From contig NW_025920104.1 of the NCBI RefSeq assembly GCF_902686445.1, positions 1,860,001 through 1,924,000 of the forward strand: DNA of 64,000 nt, read 5' to 3'. The stretch comes from Sciurus carolinensis. Taxonomy: Eukaryota; Chordata; Mammalia; Rodentia; Sciuridae. The notes beneath the pieces were generated by a model that saw only the letters and a program-made list of their open reading frames with translations, searched no databases and was not told the origin of the DNA. The position numbers were made by a program, and so were the translations under genes. This document shows, piece by piece, positions 46,746-59,228 of this stretch (position 1 is its first letter; each line of letters starts with the position of its first letter).

Positions 46746-48174
46746 TTTAAATGTCTGCAATGGCTGGGCCTTTGAGAATGCCTTTGAGTTTCTTGGATGG
46801 GGAGATGGGCAATGGACATGGAGAGATCACCATGGGCAACCTGGTGAGACAGTCCTGGAAATCAGAACAAGAAGGAAATAATTCTTTAGTTGGGAGAAAT
46901 CCAGAAGTTTTATGAAGACATGGTCTCCAGGGACAAAGAATGGCTCCACAGCCCTTATCACTTGAGATGCTGTCTCCTTTAGAAGCATATGCTTTAGGTT
47001 TCAGAGGGTGTCCAGATGTCACGAACACTGATGTTGTTCATAATTGCACACAGAAGCAAGTCACTTGGTGGGATTCACGGGTTGTAGTGACTCCCCTTCT
47101 CTGAGGACAGAATGTGAAGCTCAGAACAAGGATGTTGGGGAGTGGACCTAGTGGCCTCAGGCTTTATGGGTTGATGGTGGCAGCCTCCTTTGGCTTCCCT
47201 GTTCCTGTGCAGCTCTCTCCCCCCTCTAAAATGAATGCAGAAGCCCAGAGTCCAGAATTCCCTGGGCATCCTATTCATGCACAGATGACATGTGTCAGGT
47301 TGGTCTTCCTTTCTCCATAAGGCTAGAGAAAGAACTAGTTGTTCATGAGGGCCACTTGACACTGCCAGACCCTGGGACTATGATTCTGCTGCAGACTGTT
47401 GTCATGCAGGACTTGTGCAGCCAAGTCCTAGAGCCCAAGCCCAGCTGAACCAGAGGGGCAGGAACTTTCCACCCGAGCACCATAGGCAAGGACATGTTGG
47501 TGTTATCCATAGATTAGTGTGAGTGGATACTATGGGAGTGGAAAATTTTATGTACACAATGGCTCTCAGTTCTCACCAGCTACAGAATATCCCCATCCCA
47601 CTGAACACAGGTTTCTGAAAGGCACAGGTGGTCTCTGTGAGTCGGAGCTGTCCTGATTCTACTCATTGGCACATGCTGCAGGTTCACCTGGCCTGCCAGT
47701 CTCTGCAGTAAGAGAGACACAGGTCAAATTCTAAAGGTTGGAAATTCATGGCCACACCTGGCCAGTTGAGACTCAGTGTCTCCTTACATTCTTCCTCTCC
47801 TCAACCCAGTTATTATAGGAGTTTTGAATTATCTACCACATACCAAACATAACTTTCCTGACCCTGTCACCCACCCCCAGCCTGGCCTTTGCCCACCTGG
47901 TCTGTATGCTTAGCTATTAAAGAATTGATTCACCTTCCTCACATTGTCCATGAGCACTGGAAGAATCTAGAACTGCCCTTAGCCCCTGTGGTCTGACCTG
48001 GAGGTGCTGTGGCGGGAGGACCCAGCTCCTGTGCATCACTACAGGGCCAAATTCAGGGCATAAGTTCTGCTTCAAGTCTCCAGTTGGATCTCAGCCTCCC
48101 TCACTTCCCCTTTCCTGTCCTGCCTCCCATGCTCTCTGACTTGAGGTAAGAAAACTGATGTGTGCCAGTCTAGC
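46746..48174. other. Unassigned single-copy sequence
   Basis: No recognised gene or repeat. Short open frames on both strands show no family features. Confidence 0.35.
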
Positions 48175-48445
48175 AGCTTATATGGGCTGCTAAAACTAAA
48201 TGCCCCAGACTGGGTGGCATAAGCTTCAGAAATAATTTCCCACAGTCCTAGAGGCTGAGAAGTTCAGGGTCTTCTGGCAAAGCAAGTTTGACCCCAGGCC
48301 TCCTATTTTGGCCTGCAGGTGGTCACCGGCTCTGGGTGTGCTCACATGGCTTCTGAGTCTCTTCTTCAACAGACACTAATCCTGCTGCATCAGAGCCCTG
48401 CTGCCATAATTGCACTGAGCCTTCATTACTCAGGTATTTAGATCA
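48175..48445. repeat. Ancient interspersed repeat, family not named
   Basis: 'gggctgctaaaactaaatgc', 'cagactgggtggcataagct' and 'cacagtcctagaggctgaga' match a widespread old mammalian repeat whose consensus reads 'ggctgctataacaaaatacc' and 'gactgggtggctt'. Confidence 0.55.
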
Positions 48446-48988
48446 CTACTGTCAGGTCTGCCATGGTGGTGGGATATTGGGAGGTGAGTCAGTTATTCCT
48501 CCTATGGTTCATAATCCTTTACACTGAGCTTCCTGCTTTGTGTCTGTCTCCTGTGGGGACCCTCCTGACACTGCAGTGGGATAGGGACAAGCTAGTTAGT
48601 CCACCTGTGTCTAATGGAATGCTTTCCTGCTTGGTTCACCATGGACCCCACCACCTACCCCCTGGCTCTCCCTCACCTCTTACTTTTCTGAGCCTCCTCT
48701 GTTTTCCCTGCCATGTCTCTGTCCATGACCTACCCTTCACACAGTATCCTGGTGCACTTCCCAACGTGCAGCCCTCCTGCTGGGCCAGGGCTCCTCCTGT
48801 ACTTGGTTTGCAGGCTCACAGTCCGATGGCCTACAGGGCTTATGGCAAAAGCTCTAGCATGGAGCTCATCTCCTGGCCCATGAAGGAAGACACTGGAAAA
48901 GGAACAGAGACAGCTGCTCCTGCAGTTTAGTAGGCATGGTGATGACAAAAGCACACCATCTTGAGAGAGTTGCCTGTGGTTGCTTCAC
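48446..48988. other. Unassigned single-copy sequence
   Basis: A 155-codon open frame (48463-48930) is present but is proline/leucine-rich without motif, start context or homologue that I recognise. I do not call a gene. Confidence 0.35.
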
Positions 48989-49875
48989 ATATATGTGTGT
49001 GTGTGCTGAGTATGTGCAGTGAGCATGTCTGTGGTGTGTGCTGTGTGTGATATGCATGAATTTGGTGTGTGAAAAATGTGTACGCTGTGTGCCTTTTTTG
49101 GTATGTGTGTTGTGTTCTTAGGTGTGCATGGGTGTGATGTGTACATAGTATATACTATGCATTGTGTGTGATGTGTGGTACGTAAATGGTGACATGTGTT
49201 TAGTGCACGTATAGCATGTACATTTTGGTCATATATGGTATGTATTATGCAAATGTGGTGTTATGTGTGTTGTGTGTGTAGTATGTATGTGGTGTAATAT
49301 ATATGTGTAGTGGGCTTGGTGTGTATTGTATGCATGTGGTATTTTGTAGTGCATAGTATGCATGTAGTATGCTGCATATGTGTAGTGTGTATAGTGTGTC
49401 ATGTGTTTTTGTGTCATATTTGGCACATGTGTGGCATGTCATTTGTGTAGCATGTGTTCTACATATTTGGTGTACATTATGTTGTGTATGTGTAGTATGG
49501 TGTGACTTGTGTGTTGTTTGTCATATGTGATGTGCATAGTGTGTTTGTGGTGCATTTCATGTATAAACTTGTAGCATGTGTATGATGTGTTGCATAGATG
49601 TAGTGTGCATGGTGGGTGTGTTTGAATTATTTGTGTTGTATGTGGTATATTACATGTGTAGTATGTGTGGTATGTATGTGGTGTGTGGTGTATTGTATGT
49701 GGGTAGTATGTGAGATGTCTATTTTCTTGTATGTGGTATGTTCTGTTATTTGTGTGGTATGCATGTGGCATGTCATATACATGTAGTGTGAATGGTCTGA
49801 GTTTTGCATTGTGCATGCTGTGTGTGTTGTGAGTTGTGTGTTTTTCCTGTTGTGTGTGGTGTGAGTTGTGTGAGT
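48989..49875. repeat. Degenerate TG-rich low-complexity tract
   Basis: Nearly 890 bases dominated by TGTG, TATG and TGCA words, for example 'tatgtgtggtatgtatgtgg'. Alternating purine-pyrimidine steps run through most of it. His/Thr/Tyr-rich open frames on the minus strand are translations of the repeat. Confidence 0.9.
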
Positions 49876-51235
49876 TTTGTCTGGAGGGTGAGAGCCAACC
49901 TGGTGTCTTGTGTTCCTGCCCAGCTCCTACTCTCTGAGGTTCACCCAGGTACCCCTCAGCTCACACTGTTCCCTCTGGCACCAGGGCCTGATGCCTCCTG
50001 GCAGTCCCAGGTCCTGCCTCATGGTCAGCAAAAAATGCTGATGCCGTACTTCTGATGGTGTTCTGGCTGTGACCTCCTATCCTACCACCAGCACCTCAGG
50101 GGACCTTGGTGGTATATCCAATCCTCCAGCACCCTGGAGGAACCTGTGCAGACACATGGCTTCAGAACCTCTTCCTACAGTGCAATCTCTGCAGGCTGTT
50201 TAGTACCTCCAAAATCAGCCTCCTCACAGCCATGCAGTAGTGGATATCATTCCAGAACTGCACCAGCTCCTTGCTTCTTCCTGGCAACTGGCAACTCTGG
50301 AAGAAGAACATGCTGAGACCTGACTGCCTTAGCAACACTGGCTGTTATCCCCCAAAACCAACCTTGGGGTAAGCAGTTAAAGACTGTGAGGAGGGATTAG
50401 GTGTGGGTTTGAGCCAAATTATCAGCAAATTTGCAGTGTGTTCAAGCAGGGAAGTGGCTACACTGTCAACTAGGCTGTAAGCAATGACCCTGCAAAGCAG
50501 GCAGTTGCTCAAGCTATACCAAACACCTCAGCTTTGTCACTGAGGGATCAGGGCCCAAAACCCACCTTGACTCCTTTTGACCATCCCAACAAAACATGGT
50601 TCTCAGTTGCACAGGTGAAGAATAGAAGGCCTGGAGAGGCCCAGCAATCCAACTTTGGGTGCACAGCAAAGGAGACATTACAGTCAGAGCTACAGCATTC
50701 TGAGCACAGGGACCAGTGTTTGACAAACACCTTAAGTGAACAAACATCATCTCTTACCCAGCAAGACTAGGCCCTCAGGTTTAAGGGATGTTCTCAGCTG
50801 AGTGGGATAAAGGGCTCCCTGTAGTGTTCAGTGACAGCTCACTCATCCCCAGAATTAAACTAGCAAAAAGCTCCAGAAAGTGGAAAAAAGCAAAAACACT
50901 GTGTGTACACTGTTAATCTAGATGTCTCTCAAACCAGTTTTTCTAACATTTTAATCATAAGAACATTAAACAATTGATCTTATTAAGAGTAATTAACACA
51001 AAAGCTGATTTAAGAATAAATTCTTCAAGTCTGCCTTTGTAATCTCCAATTCTTCTGTTTTAGCTTCATGAGTTTAAGTTGTTTAATTTGTACTGTTGGT
51101 GCATATGCTAAGTAAACACACGTTTTTTTTTGAAGTGCTATAACTTAAAGACTTAAAACAAGAAACTGGAAACTACCAGTGATGTATAAAACAACATTAG
51201 CTGAAATGCACAGAATCATTTAAATGTTGATATTA
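49876..51235. other. Unassigned single-copy sequence
   Basis: No gene or repeat recognised. Confidence 0.35.
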
Positions 51236-51317
51236 GGAGCTGAGGTATAGCTCATTGGTAGTTTACCTAGCGCACATGCAGCACTGGGTCCTCTCCCAAG
51301 CAAAAAAAAAAAAAAAA
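51236..51317 (+). repeat. ID SINE, degenerate
   Basis: 'ggagctgaggtatagctcat', 'tggtagtttacctagcgcac' and 'actgggtcctctcccaagc', followed by 16 A residues. A box recognisable, B box worn. Confidence 0.82.
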
Positions 51318-54300
51318 TGAAAAATGATAAATCATGCAATGTGAATGCTACCAGCATGACATTTGGCATAAAACTTGCCAAAATTCTATAATAGGTTCTT
51401 GAAAGTTAAAGACTGGTTCCAACTTTGTTTTCTCTAGTTTACACTTTTAAGTTTATTTTTCCTTCAAAATTGTAAAAAGTAATAGTGAGATTTTTAATCT
51501 CCATAACATTTGGATTATTATATTTAAGATTTGAATATTGTTGGATTTTTCTATTCTTTGCCAAAATATTGCTAATTTTGAAAAGTTAAAAATCTTGAAA
51601 ACCATATTATGGTTCTCAAACATTCTGAAAAGCAGCATATTTTATTTTAAATATTAATAACTTCTTGAGCATGCAAATAGGACATAAATATCAAAGGTAT
51701 ATCACTGAAGCATAATTATATTTAAATCAATAAACTTTTAGGTTAGATACCAAAGTCACTGTTAAATGAAGAAATTTCAACAAGTTGAACAAGTTTAAAA
51801 TAATGATGCATTATCCAGGAGCAAAGAGCAGAAGATTAGGGGCACAAGATGAGGCAGCACTTAGAGGCAGAAAAGCAATGCAAGGTACAAGAAGACCTCA
51901 ACTGGTTACAAGTCAGTTTGCAGGTTGCCAATTTTGTTTGTCTCTTTTGGTCAGTTGAGACCTTGCTGCTGTGTTTGGCTGGGATTCTTGGTTAGTTACA
52001 ATAGAACTCTCTTAGCTAAGGCTTTCAATACTACAATAGATTGCAGGTGGATATTTCTTTCACAATAACATTGGGGGTGGGAGAGTCAGAGAAAGAGGAG
52101 TGTGCCTAGAATACATGGAGCCACACTAGTCCTTCAAGACTGTTTCCACATAAAATTTTAAGCAACAATTCAGGACATTTTGCATAAAGGGGTAGGACCA
52201 GAAGGAGCTTCTGGCTGAAGGTGACCTACCTCCAATACCCTGCCATCTTTGTGGAGTTGCAAAAATGTCTGTGGGTATGCAAAAGATCATCCTCTAGGGA
52301 AAGATGGGCTAGGTGCACTTGACTTCATCACACACCTCAGCTGCAGCCATGAACTTAGCTCCAGTCCTGGGATTTGAGAGAAGTCAGTTCTGCTTTCCTT
52401 AGTTTGAAATCCCCCTCCTGATTTTGCTGAATAAATATTAAGATATTTATGTCTCTCAGGCGTTTAGCAGGTAGGTGGTTCTCCATATATGCATTTCCAC
52501 ATCCTCATAATCAACCAACCTTAGATGAAAAACATTTAGAAATGATTCCATCTGTACTAAATAAACAGGAACATTTTTTGGTTATTACTCCCTTATTTGT
52601 TACAATGTGTTTATGTTCTACTCAGTATTCCATTTAAAGTCCAGATGATTTGTAAAATGCAAATGTGTGCAAGCACTATATGCAAATTCTGTACCATGTC
52701 CTAGGAATGACATAAGCATTCCTGGACTTTGGTATCTATGGGGCTCCTAGAACTCATCCAATCCAGCAGTTAAAAGATTTCTGTGATGATGGGCCTCTGC
52801 AAAAATTAGGTGATCTACAATTCAGGCTACACCCGCAGAGCTCTGCCATTGTCCCCAGCCACACACTTGATATAGAAGAAAGTCATCTAAGGGAGCAGAA
52901 CTGGAATCCATCCAAAGTGTCTGCTAGAGACAGACATGGGATGGGGATTCCGTTCTAAGAACAGGTTAGAAAGGGTAAACCTCCCTTGATTGGAGTGGGG
53001 CCTTGATCTGCTGGTAGTAAAAACTATGGAATGGACATGAAGCCAGAAACTCCTCTGACCCCTACCTATCTACTTTCTATGAAATCTCCATCTGCCATAA
53101 AGGGGCGTGGCTCCTCCCTTCACTCCTTCCCCCCTTATTATGCAGGGACCCTTCAGTATTGTCCCACCTCCTTTTCAGAGGTGCTGCCTTATTTCCACAG
53201 CAGCCTGCTGGTGTTGGGTTGTTAGTGAGGGTTTGCAGGCCTGGGGATCATGGTGCAGAGGCCACATGTGCATGCTTGTGGGCTTTTGTGTGTGTGCATG
53301 CCTAATTCCCCAGGTTCTGGTCCCAACTCTGCCCACCAGGAGTATCATACTGCCCACATGGATAGTGGCCAGGTGGTGCACTCCAGATGGCTGAGAAGAT
53401 CGCCCCCAGAGAACAAATTGTGACTGTGTGAGTGTAGGACTATGAAGAAACTGGGAGTCCATAGGGTGCATGGGTGGTAGGTGTGGACAGCAGGGGGAGT
53501 GTGGGGGGAGGGGCAACAACTCTAAAACTCTCCCCAGTCAGTCTCCCTATAAACTCAATCCATTTCAAAGTTTATATAAAAGATTTGGGAGGACAGGGGT
53601 GAATTTCCAGGGCTTGGGGTCATAGATGCACCTTAAGTTCATGCTGAGGATCAAGCAGGGACTGGGCCTGCACTCCTCCCACTCCCTACCCTTGCAGTTA
53701 CTTTCATTGGTCCACAGCTGCTATTGGCCAGCAGTGCTGATTGATGTCTTTCATTCCACATAATTAAAGCTGTAGTGAAATGATGATGAGCAGCACCTTT
53801 CCACTGTTTTCACCTGAATTTTTCTTCTGATGTCTCTTCTCTTGAGAAAGGCACCTTTCATGCTGCAGTTTTTCATCTCTGAGCCTCCTGGATTGGGCTG
53901 ACCCATGTACCCAAACCATGAGGATGAAACTGCATTAAATTTGTCTGCCAGGGTTGATTTCTGAACTCCTGCCCTGCATATCCATCTGAGAAGTAATGTC
54001 TGTATTGTTTCCCAGAGCACACAAATTCACCACACCGAGCACTAATCTCCTCTTCATTCCTCTGCCCTTCAATCCATACCTGCTCAGCAAATGGTGCCAC
54101 CAACTAGCCACTTGTCTGCTGAGAAATGTGGAAACCATCTTTGAGTACCTGTCATGCAGTAATCCATGATAGTCCCCCACTGGACTAAATACTCTGGCTA
54201 TGAATGCCCCACCCACCACCTTGAGGCTCAGCATTGCTCATCTCTGACAGCCACATGGGAGCTCACCCATGTGTGAAGCTCTATGCTGGACCATTCACTA

Positions 54301-54689
54301 CACATTAACTTAGTATTGTTCACCCTGTGCTCAGGGCTGTCTAGTTTTGTCCTGAAGTTGGAGCACTGTAAAAGAAGCAAATATTTTATACTGAGGTAGT
54401 TGCAGATGCCCTTTTACCAGCATTCCCATGTGACCTGATTTGAAACCCTGTGTTGTGGCCTCATTAGGTGCTGATAGCAGCAAAGTCAGGAAGCAGAAGG
54501 CCTCCAGTGCTGAGAGCCCCTCCTGTCTTTCTTTCATCACCTCTGCCACTCCCAATTCTGGACAAACCCTTAATCCCCGACAGCCCAGAGCTGTCCTCTG
54601 TGTCTGTAACCTGGTCATCTCACCTGTGCTGCTTTGTTGGACTCAGGTATTGTGTTACTTTTGGATATTTTCAGTGTGGGTCTCTATAA
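51318..54689. other. Unassigned single-copy sequence
   Basis: Over 3 kb without a gene I can support. 51320-51800 is AT-rich. 53100-53550 is GC-richer, with TG/CA runs near 53285. Open frames on the minus strand at 53750-54234 overlap in two frames and match no family I know. Confidence 0.35.
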
Positions 54690-54966
54690 ACTTGTCCAAT
54701 TATTGTGTGTCAACAGTTCATTTTCTCCTTGTTAAGTGGTATCCAGGTTTATGATTGTACCTGTCTCTTTGTTTGACCATTTGCCCTCATTGTATTTCAA
54801 GAATGCTATGGCTAAGAGCACTGTACACCTTCATGTGATTGCATAGTGCCCTCAAATATTTTGATATTTTCTTTAAGGACTCTTTGCTTTTATTTTATAT
54901 TGAGTTTTAAGAATACCTTACACACTCAAGATAGTAATCCTTTGCTCAAAGTGTGGTTAACATTTA
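54690..54966 (-). mobile_element. Old L1 fragment, part 1
   Basis: 'aatgctatggctaagagcac', 'gagttttaagaatacctta' and 'agtaatcctttgctcaaagt' correspond, on the minus strand, to the post-ORF2/3'-part landmarks of old mammalian L1. Continues after the SINE at 55169. Confidence 0.55.
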
Positions 54967-55168
54967 TTTTTTTTGGTGGTGGATACTGGAGATTGAACAT
55001 TGGGGAATTTTCAAATGGTCTACATTCCCAGTTCTTTGTATTTATTTTTATTTTTAAGATGGGGTCTCACTCAGTTGCTCAGACTGTCGTCAAATTGAGA
55101 CTGAAGTAATCCTCCTGTCTTAGCCTCCCAGATTTTAGGTTGGCAAACATGGGCCCCACACACAGCTT
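54967..55168 (-). repeat. B1-dID dimeric SINE
   Basis: Antisense of an ID half ('actggagattgaacattggg', 'cattcccagttc') followed by an antisense B1 half ('atggggtctcactcagttgc', 'cctcctgtcttagcctccca'). It sits inside an old L1. Confidence 0.82.
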
Positions 55169-55375
55169 GCATTTTCATTCAGTGTGTTACTTGTATTTTT
55201 ATCCACTGAAACAGAGCTTTCACTGAGCAGGAGTTTATCAATATTTCAATCTTTCCATTTCTAGATTGCACATTATTGTCAAATCTGGGAACACTTTGCT
55301 TAACCCTGGATTCTGAGGGTTTCCTCATTTTGTTTAGTTTTGTTTTAATAAATGGTATGGTTTTGATCTACAATA
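55169..55375 (-). mobile_element. Old L1 fragment, part 2
   Basis: 'gagtttatcaatatttcaat' and 'acactttgcttaaccctgga', then 'ggtttcctcattttgtttag', continue the minus-strand L1 interrupted by the SINE. Confidence 0.55.
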
Positions 55376-55487
55376 TCCCCCAAACCTCAGGTGTCTGTGC
55401 TTCAGTGTTCAGAGATGAAAAGACTGGATTACAAGGGCTCTAAACTTATCAGTGGGTTAACCCATTTAACGGGTTAATAATTTGGTT

Positions 55488-55580
55488 GGAGCAGGTTGGG
55501 TTACAACTAAGTGGTAGAACATCTGCACAGCATGAGTGAGGCCTTAGCTTCCATCACCACTGTGAGCAAAAAATATAAAT
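55488..55580 (+). repeat. ID SINE, degenerate
   Basis: 'ggagcaggttgggttacaac', 'taagtggtagaacatctgca' and 'cttccatcaccactgtgagc', then an A-rich end. A box recognisable. Confidence 0.7.
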
Positions 55581-56349
55581 TGAGTTAATGATGAGTGGAC
55601 TTACAGGGAGGTGTTGAAAATGAGAAGTAAGTTGGGTTTGACTAGGGGAAGTGGGTTCCAGGGTGTGGTCGGGGGAAGGTAAGGACCCTTACTGCCTGTC
55701 TCTCTGTTCCTGATTTCTGGTTGCCTGAGCTGAGCACCTCTTCACTTTCTTGCCCATTGTCTCAGATTTCTGCAGGAAAGTTGGCCGACCACTCTCTTTG
55801 ACACCATGAGTCAAAAAAGACCTTGCCTGCTCAGAGGTGTCCTTGTCAGGTGTATTGGTCACAGTGGAGAGGAGCTGACCAACATATTGTACATCTTATA
55901 TGGCTGTATTTTCCCTTAGGTTCATGACCCACTCTAACTTTTGTATAAGATTTAAGGCAGTTCATTTCCTTTTTCCAGTGGATGTTATCTGCTGTCCCTG
56001 CACCATTGTAGACTAAGCTGCCCTTCTTTCAATGAATTGCTCACTTCTCTTTGTGCAGAGTCAGCTGACTGATTTCTCTGTCCCCCTTCTGGGTCTCTAT
56101 TCCAAACTGTTGACCCTGTGTCTCTCCCTCTGTCCACTTCACCATTGGTCTTTCTGACTGTGGTCATGCAATAAGTCTGGAAATCTGGTAGACCATTCTC
56201 TACCAGCTCATTCTCATGTTCAAACTATTTTAGCTCTTCCTATTCCTCTACCATTCAATACAAGTTGATGGTGACCTTGTTTGTGTCTAAGAAAGTCTTG
56301 ATGTGATATTGACAACAATTTCCTGATACTAAGGTTTTTTCTGAAATGA
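55581..56349. other. Unassigned single-copy sequence
   Basis: No gene or repeat recognised. Confidence 0.35.
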
Positions 56350-56804
56350 AATGGTGGGAGATCCAAGATGGTGGACTAGAGGGAGGCTGTGTTCCTTGTT
56401 GCTCCGTTATGCTGGTTTCAAGCAGAGGATATCTGTTTCTCAGTGAGTCAGTGTTTGCTGTTTATCGATCGCCTGGTGTTTACCATTTGTCTGCTGTGAT
56501 GATCTGCAGTCTGCCAGTATATGGATGCCTTTTTGAGAGCAGATTGCTCACTGTCAGGCATCTATCATCTGCCATTTGCCTGCCTCTTGCCTGTCCATCG
56601 CCTGCCTTACTCCTATCCATCACCCAATGCTCGAAGTTCACCTCCCCGATTGTCTGACAACAGTCAGCAAACTGATTGCCAACCGCCAGTGGAGCAACAG
56701 CTGCCTGCTGCTACCTGGAAGTTCACTGTTACAGTACTGCAGGTTTGATTACACATGGCTGCCACCATTATGAGACAACAGCCAGGTCCCATAGGGCCCC
56801 TGGC

Positions 56805-57065
56805 CGGACTGACTGAGCTCCATCTCTAGAATCCCTCAGCCAGAACGATCACTCCCTGCCTCTGGGGCCCTCACATTGACTGACTGTTCACTGCCACCAG
56901 TACCCCCAGAACAACTGACTGTGCCCTATCACTGGGACCCCAGACTGACTGATTGTACCCAGTCTCCAGGATCCCACAACCACACCAAACACACTGGACC
57001 TCCAGGACCCCTGCCGGACCAACTGTATCCCATCTCCAAGACCTCCAGCTGACCACATCCACCCC
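56805..57065 (+). repeat. Degenerate tandem repeats in L1 5' UTR
   Basis: 'gactgactg' plus 'ctc.a.ga.cc' words recur about every 45-60 bases (near 56806, 56878, 56912, 56952 and 57010). This third 5' UTR type differs from the 68-bp and 170-bp monomers elsewhere. Confidence 0.6.
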
Positions 57066-57791
57066 TGAGCTGAAGTTCCACATTTGCCAACACATTTCAA
57101 AACCAGAGTGGCCATCTTGGATAATCCTGGAAGCTGTAGCTCCAATCTTTGGGTGGGGCAAATCCCATCCTGAGATACCTGCTGGAGACTTGAAGATCAT
57201 TGTCAGGTACCTCTCATGCATCACGCTACTGAACACTGGAAGATTTCATTAGTATATGACTGTTACACAGATTTTCCTTTTTCACCTTTTTAAAAAAATT
57301 TAGATTTTTATTTCTTTACTTTTCTTGCTCTCTTTTCCTTTTGTTTACCTGTTCCCTCAGAGTCTCTTTCTCCCTTTTTTGCATGCTAACATCCAATTTC
57401 TTTTGATTTACACTCTCACCCTTTCTATTTTCTAGAACTTCTGTATTTTTTTTCTTATCCCATTAACAGGCACATTCTACATTCCTCTGCATCCTCTTTG
57501 TCCTCCATTACAACTGCAGACCTTATTGCAAACCTGTTTGTTTTACTGAAGATAATATTTGAACTCATTTTGTTTATTATGACAATTATGTTATTGTCCC
57601 CATAGGGGCTATTTGGTCTAGGATTGCATAGTGTCCGATTTGGGCACTGCTAATATTGATCTCCCCTTAAAGAAAGGGTTTTGGAAACCTATAGGGCCAC
57701 TATAAGCCTATAGGGGGAAATCTGCAATACCCCAGATCTGCACTGATAGAGAGGAAGATACATGAACAACATCAAAAAACAAGGGAAGAAA

Positions 57792-58671
57792 ATGATCCAA
57801 ACAAATCTAGATTCTATATTAATATAATCCAATGACAGTATGTTAGAAGAAATGTCAGAAAAGGACTTCATATTATACATGATTAAAATGATTCATGAAA
57901 CAAAGGATGAGATAAGAGAGCAAATGCAGGCAATGAATGATGATAATACCAATAAGATGAAAGAGCAACTGCAGGAAGCAAAAGATCATTTCAGCAAAGA
58001 GATAGAGATTCTCAAAAAAAAAAAATACAAATGGAAATCATTGAAATGAAGGAGACAATAAACCAAATAAAAAACTCAATGGAGAGCATCACCAACAGAC
58101 AAGACCACTTGAAAGACAGAACCTCAGACAATGAAGACAAAATATTTAATCTTGAAAATAAAGTTGCCCAAACAGAGAAGATGGTAAGAAATTATGAACA
58201 GAATCTCTAAGAACTATGGGACATCATGAAAAGACCAAATTTCAGAATTATTGGGATTGAGGAAGGCACAGAGATACAAACCAAAGGAATGAACAACCTA
58301 TTCAATGAAATAATATCAGAAAATTTCCCAAACCTAAAGAATGAAAGGAAAATCAAATACAAGAGGCTTAGAGAACACCAAGTGCACAGAATCACAACAG
58401 ATCCACACCAAGGCACATTATAATGAAAATGCCTGACATTCAAAATAAAGATAGAATTTTGAAGGCTGTGAGAGAAAACCATCAGATTACATATAGGGGG
58501 AGACCAATACGGATAGCAGCAGACTTCTCAACCCAGACTCTAAAAGCTAGAAGGGCCTGGACCAACATATTTCAAGCTCTGAAAGAGCATGGTTGCCAAC
58601 CAAGAATCCTATACCCAGCAAAACTAACCTTCAGATTTGAAGATGAAATAAAATCCTTCCATGAAATGAAA
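57792..58671 (+). pseudogene. L1 ORF1, broken and 3'-truncated
   Basis: Start MIQTNLDSI at 57792. The coiled coil 'EIREQMQAMNDDNTNKMKEQ' is near 57910-57970, then a poly(A) slip near 58012 and a stop after 'KWKSLK'. The RNA-recognition part reads 'MKRPNFRIIGIEEGTE' from 58226 with a frameshift near 58340. The C-terminal part reads 'MKMPDIQNKDRIL' and 'RRAWTNIFQALKEHGCQPR' (58423-58660). The frame then runs on for about 110 codons into unrelated sequence up to 59013; that fusion is most likely accidental. Confidence 0.88.
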
Positions 58672-59228
58672 GGGTGCTGTGACTTTTGCCTCATTCATCA
58701 AACAAGAGTTATGAGCTTTCAGAAGAGATCCTGTTGTATCAACATAGTCTTCTGTTTAATGGGTGTTTTCTTTATGCTAATTTCACCTAGACCCTCTTCT
58801 CATCATTCTTTTCTGGACAGAGACTACCTCTGGCCCTTGCATGGAGCATATTTGCTGGCAGCAAGTCCTCTACCTGCCTTCTCTGGAGAGTGTCTCCCTT
58901 ACATCTTCATTCTGAAGGGTGTGGTCCCTGAATGGAGAATTTTGAGATGTCTTATAGTTTTGAACCTGAATAATTTGTACAACCATACTCTGGCCTTCAT
59001 CTTTGTGATGTAAACCTCATTGGCATTCAAAGGATTGATAGTGGGGAAAATACTTAAAGTTTTGCTGTGAAGAGGAATAGAAAAACTGATCCACAGCTGG
59101 ATAAGGCCATTATAGCAAGTCAAGCCTCTGGTGTTACTTTCTAGAATAAGAGAAGTTTGGTGCCATGAGGAGCTCGCAGGTTCTACACTCCCCAGCTGTA
59201 CCTTAGTGACCCGTGAGAATTTATGAAA
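58672..59228. other. Unassigned sequence following the L1 break
   Basis: No recognised repeat or exon. It is the sequence that replaced the missing 3' part of the L1. Confidence 0.35.

Larger units (their letters stand above)
56350..58671 (+). mobile_element. L1 5' half (5' UTR plus ORF1), 3' part missing
   Basis: Begins with GGTGGGAGATCCAAGATGGT, the L1 5' core. The 5' UTR of about 1.4 kb differs from the other two L1 types here. It has short CATCTGCCATTTGCCTGCC-like runs at 56450-56620 and 'ctgactg...ctcca.gaccc' runs at 56805-57060, then a T-rich stretch. ORF1 follows and breaks off at 58671 within its C-terminal domain. ORF2, 3' UTR and poly(A) are absent, and no second target duplication can be placed. 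Losing the 3' end is unusual for L1 and points to a later deletion or rearrangement. Confidence 0.85.

Noticed and set aside
48463..48930. 155-codon frame
   Set aside because: Low-information composition, no motif, partly downstream of an ancient repeat; no support for a gene.
49229..49816. His/Thr/Tyr-rich minus-strand frames
   Set aside because: Translation of the TG/TATG tract; no gene features.
53488..53502. Second CTCF-like site (acagcagggggagtg)
   Set aside because: The key GGC of the core reads GGA; too weak next to the site at 63383.
58672..59013. Read-through extension of L1 ORF1 as a fusion gene
   Set aside because: The upstream ORF1 is frameshifted and stopped several times and the tail has no recognised domain; an accidental open stretch is the simplest view.
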